DNA of 64,000 bases from an uncultured Lachnospiraceae bacterium (GTDB lineage: Bacteria > Bacillota > Clostridia > Lachnospirales > Lachnospiraceae), in the NCBI GenBank assembly GCA_910585005.1, contig CAJUCN010000010.1, positions 62,001 through 126,000 on the forward strand, in the 5' to 3' direction. A program made the translations under genes and the position numbers. Shown in pieces: positions 1-8,580 of the stretch. The notes under the pieces are model-generated. The model was given only the letters and a program-made list of their open reading frames with translations. It was not told the origin of the DNA and made no database searches. Numbering within the stretch: position 1 is the stretch's first letter; each line of letters begins with the position of its first letter.

Positions 1-672
1 TTTATTTTTTACAATAAAAAACAGCAATACGAGCAGGTTCACCATTCCTGCCAGCACCGTACCCAGGGCTGCTCCACGAACGCCCATCTTCGGAAATCCA
101 AACTTTCCGAAAATCAGGAGATAGTTAAAAAAACAATTGGCAATTACTGACGCGATCCCACCGTAGAGCGGGATCTTCACCTGCTCAATGGAACGTAAAA
201 GAGCGCTTACCGCCATTGACAAGATCTGAAGGATATAGGCAAATCCTACAATCCTCAGGTAAGAAATGCCAATCTGCTGGATCTCCGCCTTATCGGTGTA
301 AATATTCATGATAAACCCAGGCACACCAAGGGCCAAAAAACTAAATATCATAGCCACTCCCGTCATAAAAGAAAGAGTAAGCCCAAAAGAACGGATAATA
401 CCGTCATCATTTTTTGCCCCCCAATATTGGGCAAAAAACAGCATACCGCCACCAACAAATCCCCAATACCCTGCAAACATCAGGCTGGAAAACTGAGCGC
501 AAAGCCCCACCGCGCCTACCGTCTGTTCTCCCAGAGAAGCCAGCATCATAGTATCTACCATGCTCCCCGTGGTAGTCAAAAGATTTTGCAGCGCCACCGG
601 GACTGCAATGATTGCAATATGCCGAATAAAATAATTCCAGTCAAATTTTTCCTGTCTTGTTCTGCTTTTCAT
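1..672 (-). CDS. MATE family multidrug/cation exporter (partial, C-terminus outside window)
   Basis: The minus-strand frame is open from an ATG at 672 to the window edge, giving about 224 residues and no stop. The product begins MKSRTRQEKF and continues with hydrophobic segments typical of the N-terminal half of MATE transporters, including a first-helix signature around VPVALQNLLTTTGSMVDTMM and a Gly-rich AQYWGAKND loop. MATE proteins extrude drugs or organic cations using Na+ or H+ gradients. A GGGAGG lies about 13 bases upstream, and a short overlapping ATGA reading frame sits between it and the start. The gene follows fabT in the same orientation after a gap of about 120 bp with no clear terminator, so some read-through from the fatty-acid operon is possible. 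Confidence 0.9.
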   Translation of the reverse strand, partial: MKSRTRQEKFDWNYFIRHIAIIAVPVALQNLLTTTGSMVDTMMLASLGEQTVGAVGLCAQFSSLMFAGYWGFVGGGMLFFAQYWGAKNDDGIIRSFGLTLSFMTGVAMIFSFLALGVPGFIMNIYTDKAEIQQIGISYLRIVGFAYILQILSMAVSALLRSIEQVKIPLYGGIASVIANCFFNYLLIFGKFGFPKMGVRGAALGTVLAGMVNLLVLLFFIVKNK

Positions 673-795
673 TTCCTTGTGATCATCCTCCCTAAGCACA
701 GCTTGTAATAAGATCATGCCTATTCTATCACAAAGAATCAGCACACAATAGAAAGGATCTCTTAAATTTCCGTAGATTTATCCACAGCCATTCTT

Positions 796-1245
796 TCATT
801 TCTTTTTCTGGCTGTTAAAATATTGGACTAATCCTTCCAGTGAGTGAATCAGAATTGCCGCCTCTGTTTTATTAAACTGTCCCATTGCCGCCCGGATCAT
901 CTCCTCATGGAAACTTTTGTGATGTGCATAAGCCCGCTCTCCCCGCTCTGTCAATGAAAGCAAGACAAGGCGTTTATCCTCTTCACTTCTCTCCCGTAAC
1001 ACATATCCTGTTCTGGTAAGCCTGTCGATGGATTTGGTAAGCGTCCCCATGGTAACTGACAATTTCTTCGCCACCACGGAACTAGGGCTTGGCTCTCCCA
1101 TTCCAATGGCTTCAATTACATGCATATCATTGATCGTAATATCCACAAATTCTCCGCTGATCAACACATTTTGCTCAATATCCATAATTTCACGGAACAA
1201 TGTGACCAGCAAGGTATTCAGTGTCCTGTCCGGTTCCTTTTCCAT
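796..1245 (-). CDS. fabT: FabT-type MarR family regulator of fatty acid synthesis
   Basis: A 149-residue winged-helix MarR protein. The recognition region lies around PSSVVAKKLSVTMGTLTKSIDRL and the wing around RERSEEDKRLVLLSLTERG. In streptococci and lactococci FabT represses the FASII operon from the same position at its edge, using acyl-ACP as co-effector. The start at 1245 is chosen because GGAGGGGG lies 8-11 bases upstream; longer in-frame starts at 1263 or 1386 would overlap the fabH coding end or lack a better site. It is the last gene of the cluster and begins 34 bases after the fabH stop. The TTTGA-N3-TCAAA palindromes at the operon promoter are the expected binding sites, implying autoregulation. 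Confidence 0.88.
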   Translation of the reverse strand: MEKEPDRTLNTLLVTLFREIMDIEQNVLISGEFVDITINDMHVIEAIGMGEPSPSSVVAKKLSVTMGTLTKSIDRLTRTGYVLRERSEEDKRLVLLSLTERGERAYAHHKSFHEEMIRAAMGQFNKTEAAILIHSLEGLVQYFNSQKKK

Positions 1246-1279
1246 ATACCTGTCCCCCTCCATCTCTCTTAAGCGAAAC

Positions 1280-2248
1280 CTACCGCTGCCATTCCAAAAC
1301 CGCCGCCCCCCATGTAAAACCAGCCCCAAAACCTGCCAGCAAAATTTTATCCCCTTTTTGTAATCTTCCACTTTGATTGATATCATCTAACAAAATTGGT
1401 ACGCTTGCTGCTGATATATTACCATATTTCTGAAGATTTGTGGGGAACTTTTCCATGGGCTGTTCTAATTTTTTTGCCACCGCTTCTATGATCCTTATAT
1501 TTGCCTGATGAAGCAAAAAATACTTTATCTCACTCATTTCAATCCCGGCCTGCCTGATCGCCTGCCTGACCGCTTCTGGCACAGTCCTTACCGCAAAACG
1601 GTAAACAGCCTGGCCCTCCATCTTGGCATACTCAAGTCTGAAAGGGTTGGATACAAACGGGTTATTTACCGGCCTGTTCCCGCAAGTTAGGGCGCCGCCC
1701 CGCTCTCCATCCGACCCTTGTACCATACTTAACACCCCTGCGTCACTTGCTCTGACTACTGCCGCTCCTGCCCCATCCCCAAATAAAACACAGGTGCTCC
1801 GGTCCTTCCAATCCATCATTTTGGAAAGCACTTCCGCTCCCACGATAAGCGCCGTCTTTGCCATAGATGCTTTAAAGTATGCTTCCGCTACAGCCAAACC
1901 AAACAAAAATCCTGCACATGCAGCATTCATATCAAACGCCACCGCATTTGGGGCTGAAAGCGCCTTCTGAATCTGACACGCCGTTGAGGGAAAACATAAG
2001 TCGCCAGATACTGTCCCTACAATGATCAAATCCAGTTCCTGTGCAGATACCCCTGCATTTCTAATTGCCGCTTCGGCCGCTTTTACTGCCAGCGATGTGG
2101 TCGTCTCCTCCACCGCAATATGCCGGTTCTCAATTCCGGTCCGGCTTTTTATCCACTCATCTGTCGTATCTACGATCCCTTCCAGTTCGCGGTTATTGAC
2201 TGCAAGCATAGGAAGTGCGCTTCCTGTCCCTATTATCTCCGCTGTCAT
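1280..2248 (-). CDS. fabH: Beta-ketoacyl-ACP synthase III
   Basis: KAS III performs the first FASII condensation, joining acyl-CoA with malonyl-ACP. The 322-residue length is normal for FabH. The catalytic triad is visible: Cys111 in NAACAGF, His247 in LLHQAN and Asn277 in YGNISAAS. The C-terminal glycine-rich GFGAGFTWGAAVL segment is typical. It lies 17 bases downstream of accDA and just before fabT. In streptococcal-type clusters fabH usually comes first, before acpP and fabK; here it is near the end and no acpP accompanies it. Function is secure from active-site motifs; primer preference (straight or branched) cannot be read from sequence. Confidence 0.95.
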   Translation of the reverse strand: MTAEIIGTGSALPMLAVNNRELEGIVDTTDEWIKSRTGIENRHIAVEETTTSLAVKAAEAAIRNAGVSAQELDLIIVGTVSGDLCFPSTACQIQKALSAPNAVAFDMNAACAGFLFGLAVAEAYFKASMAKTALIVGAEVLSKMMDWKDRSTCVLFGDGAGAAVVRASDAGVLSMVQGSDGERGGALTCGNRPVNNPFVSNPFRLEYAKMEGQAVYRFAVRTVPEAVRQAIRQAGIEMSEIKYFLLHQANIRIIEAVAKKLEQPMEKFPTNLQKYGNISAASVPILLDDINQSGRLQKGDKILLAGFGAGFTWGAAVLEWQR

Positions 2249-2265
2249 TTCCTTTCCCCTTCCTT

Positions 2266-3963
2266 TTAATATTTTCGGAACCGGCCATAACGCTGGGCCG
2301 CAATTTCATCTCCGCTCATCTGACCATACTTTTGCAAGAACTCTACCATACTGCTTTTTAGATATCCTGCAACATCTTTCACGGTATCTTCATTTATGCC
2401 GCCATATTCCGGGATCACTTTATCGATCACTTGAAGTCTTTTTAACTCATCCGCTGTAATACCCATTATCCGGGCCGCCTCCTGTGCACGTTTCCCATCT
2501 TTCCACAAAATTGACGCAAATCCTTCCGGAGAAAGCACAGAGTAAACAGCATTTTCCAACATCCATACCTCATTTGCCACAGAAAGCCCTAATGCGCCCC
2601 CGCTGCCGCCTTCTCCCGTCAAAATAGCCAGCACTGGCACTTTCAGCCCTGACATCTCATAAAGGTTCCTGGCAATTGCCTCACCCTGACCCCTTTCTTC
2701 TGCTTCTTTCCCCGGATAAGCGCCTGCCGTATTCACAAAGCACACTACCGGACGGTGAAATTTTTCCGCCTGTTTCATAAGGCGAAGCGCTTTTCTGTAT
2801 CCTTCCGGAGAAGGCATTCCGTAATTCCGATAGGCACATTCTTTCGCATCGTTCCCCTTTTGTACGCCGATCACCGTGACCGGCTGCCCATAGATCCATC
2901 CAATTCCGCCTACCACCGCCTTATCATCCCCAAAATACCGGTCACCATGAAATTCCAAAAAATCATCGAAAATAAGGTGGATATAGGAATATGCCGACGG
3001 TCTTTTTATGTTGCGGGATTCCTTTACTTTCTCCCATGCGGTTTTTGCCTGTTCCTGAAACAAACGTTCTTTGGCGGTCTCCCTTGGCGAAAACTTTACG
3101 ATCTCTTCCGTAAAACAGCTAAATCCCTTATTCCGGCCGGAAATCCTATGTGACTTTAAAATCTGGTACAGTATCTTTTTTAAGTCGTCCCGCTCAACCA
3201 CACAATCCACAAACCCGTGTTCCATCTGGAATTCTGCACTCTGAAACCCATCCGGAAGCTTTTGCCCTATGGTCTGTTCAATAACCCGCGGGCCTGCAAA
3301 GCCAATCAGTGCATTGGGTTCCGCAAGAATGATATCCCCCAGCATGGCAAAGCTCGCCGTCACCCCTCCTGTGGTTGGATCTGTCAGTACCGTTACCGAT
3401 AAAAGCCCTTCCTCCGAGTGCCTTTTCAACGCGGCGGCCGTTTTTGCCATCTGCATCAGCGATATGATTCCTTCCTGCATCCTGGCTCCTCCGGAACAGC
3501 AAAATAAGACCACCGGAAGCCGCCTTTGCGTAGCACGCTCTATGGCACAGGTAATCTTTTCTCCTACCACATGCCCCATACTTCCCATCAGAAACCTGGC
3601 ATCGCAGATACCGATGCATACTTCTTCTCCAAAAATATTCCCCTGTCCTACGCTTACCCCTTCTTTCAAGCCTGTCTTTTCCTTTACAGCTCTTAACTTT
3701 TCTTCATACCCCGGGAAATCAAGGGGATTTTCTGACTCCATATCCTCAAACCATGGTTCAAAAGTGCCCCTGTCACATACCATCCGTATCCTGTTTTTGG
3801 TTCTGATGCGGAAGTAGCTTCCACAATAGGTACAAATATAATTGTTAATTACGGCATCTGACCGGCTGATCTCCTTTTTACAACTAGGACAGATGATCAA
3901 AGCATCCTTCGTCTTATTTTCATCCAAATGAGTATATTTTTCCTTATGAAATAATCCTAACAT
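2266..3963 (-). CDS. accDA: Acetyl-CoA carboxylase carboxyltransferase, AccD-AccA fusion
   Basis: A single 565-residue chain carries both carboxyltransferase subunits. The beta (AccD) half opens with a four-Cys zinc ribbon (C25, C28, C44, C47) followed by a crotonase-like fold with GGARMQEG and a TDPTTGGVTASFAMLGD segment. The alpha (AccA) half begins near residue 290 after a charged linker and contains FHGDRYFGDD, GRNYG-like, TAGAYPG and EGGSGGALG motifs. The enzyme transfers CO2 from biotinylated carrier to acetyl-CoA to make malonyl-CoA. The start at 3963 has GGAGG six bases upstream; an upstream ATG at 4002 overlaps fabZ and has no such site. No frameshift or stop interrupts the join. The partner biotin carboxylase and carrier genes are not in the cluster. 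Confidence 0.93.
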   Translation of the reverse strand: MLGLFHKEKYTHLDENKTKDALIICPSCKKEISRSDAVINNYICTYCGSYFRIRTKNRIRMVCDRGTFEPWFEDMESENPLDFPGYEEKLRAVKEKTGLKEGVSVGQGNIFGEEVCIGICDARFLMGSMGHVVGEKITCAIERATQRRLPVVLFCCSGGARMQEGIISLMQMAKTAAALKRHSEEGLLSVTVLTDPTTGGVTASFAMLGDIILAEPNALIGFAGPRVIEQTIGQKLPDGFQSAEFQMEHGFVDCVVERDDLKKILYQILKSHRISGRNKGFSCFTEEIVKFSPRETAKERLFQEQAKTAWEKVKESRNIKRPSAYSYIHLIFDDFLEFHGDRYFGDDKAVVGGIGWIYGQPVTVIGVQKGNDAKECAYRNYGMPSPEGYRKALRLMKQAEKFHRPVVCFVNTAGAYPGKEAEERGQGEAIARNLYEMSGLKVPVLAILTGEGGSGGALGLSVANEVWMLENAVYSVLSPEGFASILWKDGKRAQEAARIMGITADELKRLQVIDKVIPEYGGINEDTVKDVAGYLKSSMVEFLQKYGQMSGDEIAAQRYGRFRKY

Positions 3964-3988
3964 TTTCCGCCTCCTAAAAGACCTCTTC

Positions 3989-4417
3989 TTACAAAACCGC
4001 AAAAGTCAGTTCCGCCTGGACTGCCACTTTCCCGTCAACCGTTGCTATCGCCTTTCCAATCCCCATGCTCCCTTTCTGCTTTATGATCTGGGTCTCAAGA
4101 AGCAGCACATCCCCAGGAGTCACCTTCCGTTTAAATTTTGCATTTTGTATGGCTGCAAAATATGCTGTCTTTCCTTTGTTTTCTTCTGAACTTAATATTG
4201 CTACCGCGCCAGATTGTGCAAGCGCTTCCACAATCAGTACGCCCGGCATAACCGGTTCCCCCGGAAAATGCCCCTGAAAGTAAGGCTCATTGTAGGTAAC
4301 ACATTTTTTTGCCACCGCGCGGCTGCCTGGCGTAAGCTCTTCAATGGTGTCAAGAAGCATAAACGGCTGCCTGTGAGGAATGATCTCCATGATTTCCTTT
4401 GCAGATAATAACGACAT
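3989..4417 (-). CDS. fabZ: 3-hydroxyacyl-ACP dehydratase FabZ
   Basis: A 142-residue hot-dog fold dehydratase acting on 3-hydroxyacyl-ACP. The N-terminal IPHRQPFMLLD and the active-site helix HFPGEPVMPGVLIVEA are canonical, with catalytic His50 and Glu64. It starts 12 bases after the fabF stop. In related Firmicute clusters accB normally separates fabF and fabZ and accC follows fabZ; both positions are empty here. Confidence in function is high. Confidence 0.95.
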   Translation of the reverse strand: MSLLSAKEIMEIIPHRQPFMLLDTIEELTPGSRAVAKKCVTYNEPYFQGHFPGEPVMPGVLIVEALAQSGAVAILSSEENKGKTAYFAAIQNAKFKRKVTPGDVLLLETQIIKQKGSMGIGKAIATVDGKVAVQAELTFAVL

Positions 4418-4429
4418 CTCTATCTCCTT

Positions 4430-5677
4430 CTATATCCTATTTTCATTTCTCCTGTTTCCTATTAAAATGCTGGCATTATGTCCCCCAAATCCAAGGGAAT
4501 TGCTTAATGCATAAGGAATTTCCTCTTCATAGGCATCCTTACAATAATCCAGGTCCATTTCCGTATCCGGTGTGGTGTACCCTACTGTCTTGTGAATAAA
4601 GCCTGCTTCCATCTGCCCCACACACGCCACAAATTCTACAGCTCCTGCCGCCCCCAAAAGATGGCCTACCATGGATTTGGTAGAATTGATATGGATCCCG
4701 TCTGCATGGCTGCCAAATGCCTTTTTAATTGCCCTGGTCTCAAACAAATCGTTATGGTGTGTCCCGGTTCCATGGGCATTGATATAAGTAACGGCATCTG
4801 GTGAGATTCCGCCATCTTTTATCGCATATAACATGGCATTTGCTGCACCCATGCCATCTTCCGCCGGAGAAGTGATATGATAGGCGTCACTGGTACACCC
4901 ATATCCCATCACTTCCGCATAAATATGGGCGTCTCTTCTCTTTGCGTGCTCCATCTCTTCCAGGATTACGATCCCCGCTCCCTCGCCCATCACAAATCCG
5001 CTCCGGTCCCGATCAAATGGAAGAGAGCATCTGTCCGGATCGTTTACGAAGGACAATGCGGTAAGGGCACAAAATCCTCCAATGCCAATAGGGGTAATTG
5101 CAGCTTCCGTGCCGCCTGCTGCCATCACATCCGCTTCCCCGTACTGGATACTGCGGAATGCCTCCCCAATGGAATGGGTTCCGCTGGCACAAGCCGTAAC
5201 AACATCAATGCTTTTTCCCTTCAGACCGAACTGAATAGAGACATTTCCCGCCGCCATATTAGATATCATCATGGGCACCAGCATCGGATTGATCCTGGAA
5301 GGCCCTTTGTCTGTCAGCCTCCCACATTCCCGCTCTACTGCCTGGAGACTACCAATTCCCGATCCCACCGCACAGCCTATACGGTAAGGGTCTTCCTTTT
5401 TCATATCGATACGGGAATCTTCAAATGCTTCCCTGGCTGCCGCTACCGCATACTGACTGAAAAGTTCCATACGCCTGGCTGCTTTGGCATCCATGTATTG
5501 TTTTGCGTCAAACCCTTTTACTTCTGCTGCAATATGGCATTTATAATCGGTACTGTCAAATTTCGTGATCTCCGAAAATCCATGCCGTCCGTCTCTCAGC
5601 TCTTGAAAGAACGTTTTTTTATCAAGCCCTATGGGCGTGATCACTCCCATTCCTGTTACGACTACCCGCCTTTTCAT
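4430..5677 (-). CDS. fabF: Beta-ketoacyl-ACP synthase II
   Basis: The elongating condensing enzyme of FASII. The 415-residue protein begins MKRRVVVTGMGVITPIG, the usual FabF start, and shows the KAS II triad: Cys163 in TACASGTHS, His302 in NAHGTGTHHND and His339 in MVGHLLGAAG. The start at 5677 has AGGAG about nine bases upstream; an in-frame ATG at 5713 would lie inside fabG and is not favoured. It is separated from fabG by 16 bases, consistent with one transcript. Confidence 0.95.
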   Translation of the reverse strand: MKRRVVVTGMGVITPIGLDKKTFFQELRDGRHGFSEITKFDSTDYKCHIAAEVKGFDAKQYMDAKAARRMELFSQYAVAAAREAFEDSRIDMKKEDPYRIGCAVGSGIGSLQAVERECGRLTDKGPSRINPMLVPMMISNMAAGNVSIQFGLKGKSIDVVTACASGTHSIGEAFRSIQYGEADVMAAGGTEAAITPIGIGGFCALTALSFVNDPDRCSLPFDRDRSGFVMGEGAGIVILEEMEHAKRRDAHIYAEVMGYGCTSDAYHITSPAEDGMGAANAMLYAIKDGGISPDAVTYINAHGTGTHHNDLFETRAIKKAFGSHADGIHINSTKSMVGHLLGAAGAVEFVACVGQMEAGFIHKTVGYTTPDTEMDLDYCKDAYEEEIPYALSNSLGFGGHNASILIGNRRNENRI

Positions 5678-5693
5678 TTTTTTGATCTCCTCT

Positions 5694-6434
5694 CTACAAT
5701 GCCATCCCGCCATCCACGGAAATCACCTGTCCTGTAATATAATCTGCCGATGGAGACGCCAAAAAAGCCACCACTTCCCCAACCTCTTCTGCCGTTCCAG
5801 TCCTTCCCAGCAAAATCTGCCCTTTCAGCTTTTCCTTCACAGCTTCCGGCAAACTGCCAGTCATTTCCGTGTCAATCCATCCAGGCGCCACAGCGTTTAC
5901 CGTAATTCCCCGGCTTCCCAGCTCTCTTGCCACACTTTTGGTAAGCCCAATAACACCAGCCTTAGAGGCACAATAATTTGCCTGTCCCGGATTCCCCACA
6001 ATTCCGGAAACAGATGAAATATTAATGATCTTCCCACTCTTCTGCTTCAAAAACTGTCTGGAAAGGTGGCGTATCGTATGAAAACATCCTTTCAAATTTA
6101 CATTGACCACCTCATCAAACTCTTCCTCCGACATTTTCATCACCAAACCGTCTCTGGTGATCCCTGCATTATTCACCAAAATATCAATATGCCCATACTC
6201 CTTTATGAGCAAGTCAATCATCTCCTTGCAGGCAGAAAAATCTGATACATCACACTGGCAGGCAACGCCTCTCCCACCGTGAAAATGTATTTCTGCCACA
6301 GTTTCCTGTGCTTTCTGTTCAGATCCACAATAGTTTACAATCACGAATGCACCTTTTTTCGCCAATGATAACGCGATCGCCTTTCCGATTCCTCTGCCCG
6401 CGCCCGTTACAAGCGCCACTTTCCCACTAAGCAT
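5694..6434 (-). CDS. fabG: 3-oxoacyl-ACP reductase FabG
   Basis: A 246-residue short-chain dehydrogenase that reduces 3-oxoacyl-ACP with NADPH. The nucleotide-binding TGAGRGIGKA near residue 10, the NNAG motif at 88-91, and the catalytic Ser140/141, Tyr154 and Lys158 (YCASK) are present, as is the C-terminal ITGQVISVDGGMAL of FabG. Its start overlaps the fabD end by eight bases, indicating translational coupling. The context fixes the assignment among the many SDR proteins. Confidence 0.94.
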   Translation of the reverse strand: MLSGKVALVTGAGRGIGKAIALSLAKKGAFVIVNYCGSEQKAQETVAEIHFHGGRGVACQCDVSDFSACKEMIDLLIKEYGHIDILVNNAGITRDGLVMKMSEEEFDEVVNVNLKGCFHTIRHLSRQFLKQKSGKIINISSVSGIVGNPGQANYCASKAGVIGLTKSVARELGSRGITVNAVAPGWIDTEMTGSLPEAVKEKLKGQILLGRTGTAEEVGEVVAFLASPSADYITGQVISVDGGMAL

Positions 6435-7353
6435 TTGCCATCACCTCCATTGCCTTCAAAAAGTCTTCATACCTGTCAATATTGATCACTTTGATGTCCC
6501 TGCTGATTTTCCTTACAAAACTGCTTAATGTCCTTCCTGGTCCCATCTCCACAAACATCTCCACCCCTTCCGCGATCATCTTCTCCACTGATTGCTGCCA
6601 TAACACGGAGGAAGAAACCTGTTTTTCCAAATATCCCTTCACTAATTCTGTATCCTGTACAAACTCCGCCGTCAGATTTGCAACATAGGGAATCTGCAAA
6701 TCCATAAACTGCACCTTGGAAAGGTCTTTTGCAAGACGCTCCCCTGCCCCTGCAAGCATTGGGGAATGAAAGGGGCCGCTGACATTCAGCCCGATAACCC
6801 GTTTGGCGCCTGCCTCTTTCAAAGATTCCCCTGCCCTATGGACGGCATCCCTTTCGCCAGTGATTACTGTTTGCCCAGGGCAATTATAATTTGCTATCGA
6901 CACAGTCCCTTTCGTCTCACAGCACACTTTCTCAATCGTTTTGCTGTCAAGTCCTAACACTGCCGCCATTGCCCCGCCTGTAGGAACTGCCTCCTGCATA
7001 TAAATCCCTCTTCGCCTGACCACCGCAAAAGCATCTTCTGCCCGCATTGCCCCTGCCGCCACAATGGCGCTGTATTCTCCCAGGCTTAATCCTGCCGTCA
7101 CATAAGGATCTATTCCTCTTTCTTTAACCGCCTCCAAAATAGCAATCTCAGTTGCCACCATGGCGATCTGCGTAAACTCAGTCCTGTCAAGTCTTTCATT
7201 TTCCTCAAAGCAAAGTTCCGGAATATCTATCCCTGTGATCTGGCTTGCCTTATCATATATGTTCCGTGATGCTTCTTCCTTTTCGTAAAAATCCTTCCCC
7301 ATTCCCGGATATTGTGCCCCCTGTCCCGGAAATATGAATGCGGTCCTACTCAT
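6427..7353 (-). CDS. fabD: Malonyl-CoA:ACP transacylase
   Basis: FabD moves malonyl groups from CoA to acyl carrier protein. The 308-residue protein has FPGQGAQYPGMGKDF at the N-terminus, nucleophile Ser90 in GLSLGEY and catalytic His196 in SGPFHSPML. It starts three bases after the fabK stop and overlaps fabG by eight bases. The acyl carrier protein it serves is not encoded in this window. Confidence 0.95.
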   Translation of the reverse strand: MSRTAFIFPGQGAQYPGMGKDFYEKEEASRNIYDKASQITGIDIPELCFEENERLDRTEFTQIAMVATEIAILEAVKERGIDPYVTAGLSLGEYSAIVAAGAMRAEDAFAVVRRRGIYMQEAVPTGGAMAAVLGLDSKTIEKVCCETKGTVSIANYNCPGQTVITGERDAVHRAGESLKEAGAKRVIGLNVSGPFHSPMLAGAGERLAKDLSKVQFMDLQIPYVANLTAEFVQDTELVKGYLEKQVSSSVLWQQSVEKMIAEGVEMFVEMGPGRTLSSFVRKISRDIKVINIDRYEDFLKAMEVMANA

Positions 7354-7356
7354 AAT

Positions 7357-8292
7357 TCATCCCTTTCCGCCAATCAATCCCTTGGCTTGCGCCATTATTT
7401 CTTCTATGATCTCCTTACAGCTTTGCTCTCTTTTTACAAGCCCCGCGATCTGCCCTGCCATTAAGCTTCCGTTCACGATATCTCCTTCCACCACCGCTTT
7501 GCGTAAAGCACCCAGGGTCAGTTTTTCCAGTTCGTCAAAAGAAGCGCCCTCTTTTTCCATTTTTAAATACTCTCTTGTCATGGCATTACGAAGCTGACGG
7601 ACCGGATGCCCATGGCTCATGCCTGTCACTTCAGAATCAATATCTTTCGCCGCAATGATCTTGTTTTTGTAATTCTCATGTGCAATAGATTCTTCTGCCG
7701 CCACAAAACGGGTTCCAATCTGTACCCCTTCCGCCCCAAGCATCCGTGCTGCCGCAAAGCCTCTTCCATCAGCTATCCCACCGGCTGCAATAACCGGAAT
7801 ATGTACTGCATCCACCACCTGGGGAACCAACGTCATCGTCGTAGACGCCCCAATATGCCCGCCTGACTCTGTCCCTTCTGCAATAATGGCATCTGCCCCG
7901 GCACGTTCCATCATTTTGGCCATTGCCACACTGGCTACTACCGGAATGATCTTTATTCCTGCTTCTTTCCACATGGCCGCATATTTAGCCGGATTTCCCG
8001 CCCCTGTAGTGACCACGCTTACCTGCTCCTGGACTACTGCTTTGGCAATTTCCTCTGCATCCGGATTCATTAACATAATATTTACGCCAAAAGGCTTATC
8101 CGTCATTTCTTTGGCCAGCCGGACTTGTTCCCTCACAAATTGCGCCGGGGCGCCGCCAGCCCCTATAATGCCAAGTCCGCCTGCTTCTGAAACAGCCGCC
8201 GCAAGATGATAATCCGCCACCCAGGCCATACCGCCCTGGAAGAGAGGATACCTGATCCTTAAAAGTTCTGTTATTCTGGTTTTCATCCTCAT
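7357..8292 (-). CDS. fabK: FMN-dependent enoyl-ACP reductase FabK
   Basis: First gene of the FASII operon. The sequence starts MRMKTRITELLRIRYPLFQGGMAWVAD, closely matching the FabK family, and continues with GVNIMLMNP, VVTTGAGNP, EGTESGGHIG and AAGGIADGRG flavin-binding segments. FabK reduces enoyl-ACP with NAD(P)H and FMN and is the triclosan-resistant alternative to FabI. Nitronate monooxygenases share the fold, but operon position settles it. Two starts six bases apart are possible (8292 or 8286); the second corresponds to the usual MKTRITELL start and has AGGAG ten bases upstream. The FabT-box promoter lies directly upstream. Confidence 0.93.
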   Translation of the reverse strand: MRMKTRITELLRIRYPLFQGGMAWVADYHLAAAVSEAGGLGIIGAGGAPAQFVREQVRLAKEMTDKPFGVNIMLMNPDAEEIAKAVVQEQVSVVTTGAGNPAKYAAMWKEAGIKIIPVVASVAMAKMMERAGADAIIAEGTESGGHIGASTTMTLVPQVVDAVHIPVIAAGGIADGRGFAAARMLGAEGVQIGTRFVAAEESIAHENYKNKIIAAKDIDSEVTGMSHGHPVRQLRNAMTREYLKMEKEGASFDELEKLTLGALRKAVVEGDIVNGSLMAGQIAGLVKREQSCKEIIEEIMAQAKGLIGGKG

Positions 8293-8319
8293 TGATCTCC
8301 TTTACCGCTATCTCCTATA

Positions 8320-8366
8320 GTTTGATAATCAAACTTTTTGATTATCAAATACTTTGATTGTCAAAC
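8320..8366 (-). promoter_or_regulatory. Three tandem FabT-type operators, 16-bp spacing
   Basis: Three near-identical palindromes TTTGA-N3-TCAAA begin at 8321, 8337 and 8353, a constant step of 16 bp. The sites read TTTGATAATCAAA, TTTGATTATCAAA and TTTGATTGTCAAA. This core matches the published FabT box of streptococci. All lie between the -10 element and the fabK start, so a bound repressor would act within the 5' transcribed region. Confidence 0.88.
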
Positions 8367-8380
8367 TATTATTGTAAGGA

Positions 8381-8409
8381 AGTATATCCCCGTGCCAAAA
8401 ATTTGTCAA
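8381..8409 (-). promoter_or_regulatory. Consensus sigma-A promoter of the FASII operon
   Basis: On the minus strand TTGACA (8404-8409) and TATACT (8381-8386) are separated by exactly 17 bases. Transcription would start near 8374, just before the FabT palindromes and about 80 bases before fabK. Confidence 0.88.
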
Positions 8410-8475
8410 CAATTTTTTATGATTTTCCTTGGGCGTCATTGATCTTCTGTTTCCTGTTACAATCATCAAACCATC

Positions 8476-8523
8476 CAAAAATCAAAGCGCAGCGGCTTGA
8501 TACCTCTCAACCACTACGCTTTG
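8476..8523 (-). terminator. Rho-independent terminator after the exported-protein gene
   Basis: A long hairpin with arms CAAAGCGTAGTGG/TTGA and TCAA/GCCGCTGCGCTTTG, a six-base loop and a following ATTTTT on the minus strand. It isolates the gene at 8581 from the FASII promoter. Confidence 0.82.
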
Positions 8524-8580
8524 TATCTGATTATTTATAATACATAATTTTAAACGCCCAACCAGGCTGTAACCGATTTA

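Noticed and set aside
427..708. Plus-strand ORF over the MATE start and other antisense reading frames
   Set aside because: The translation is low in hydrophobic or conserved patterning and is fully antisense to a clear MATE coding frame; similar shadows across the window were dropped.
1263..1386. Longer N-terminus for FabT reaching into fabH
   Set aside because: The extension is out of frame fabH coding sequence and lacks a ribosome binding site; 1245 has a strong one.
4418..4429. Hidden accB or accC between fabF and fabZ
   Set aside because: Only 12 bases separate the two genes and no biotinylation motif (AMKM/VMKM) appears in any frame of the cluster.
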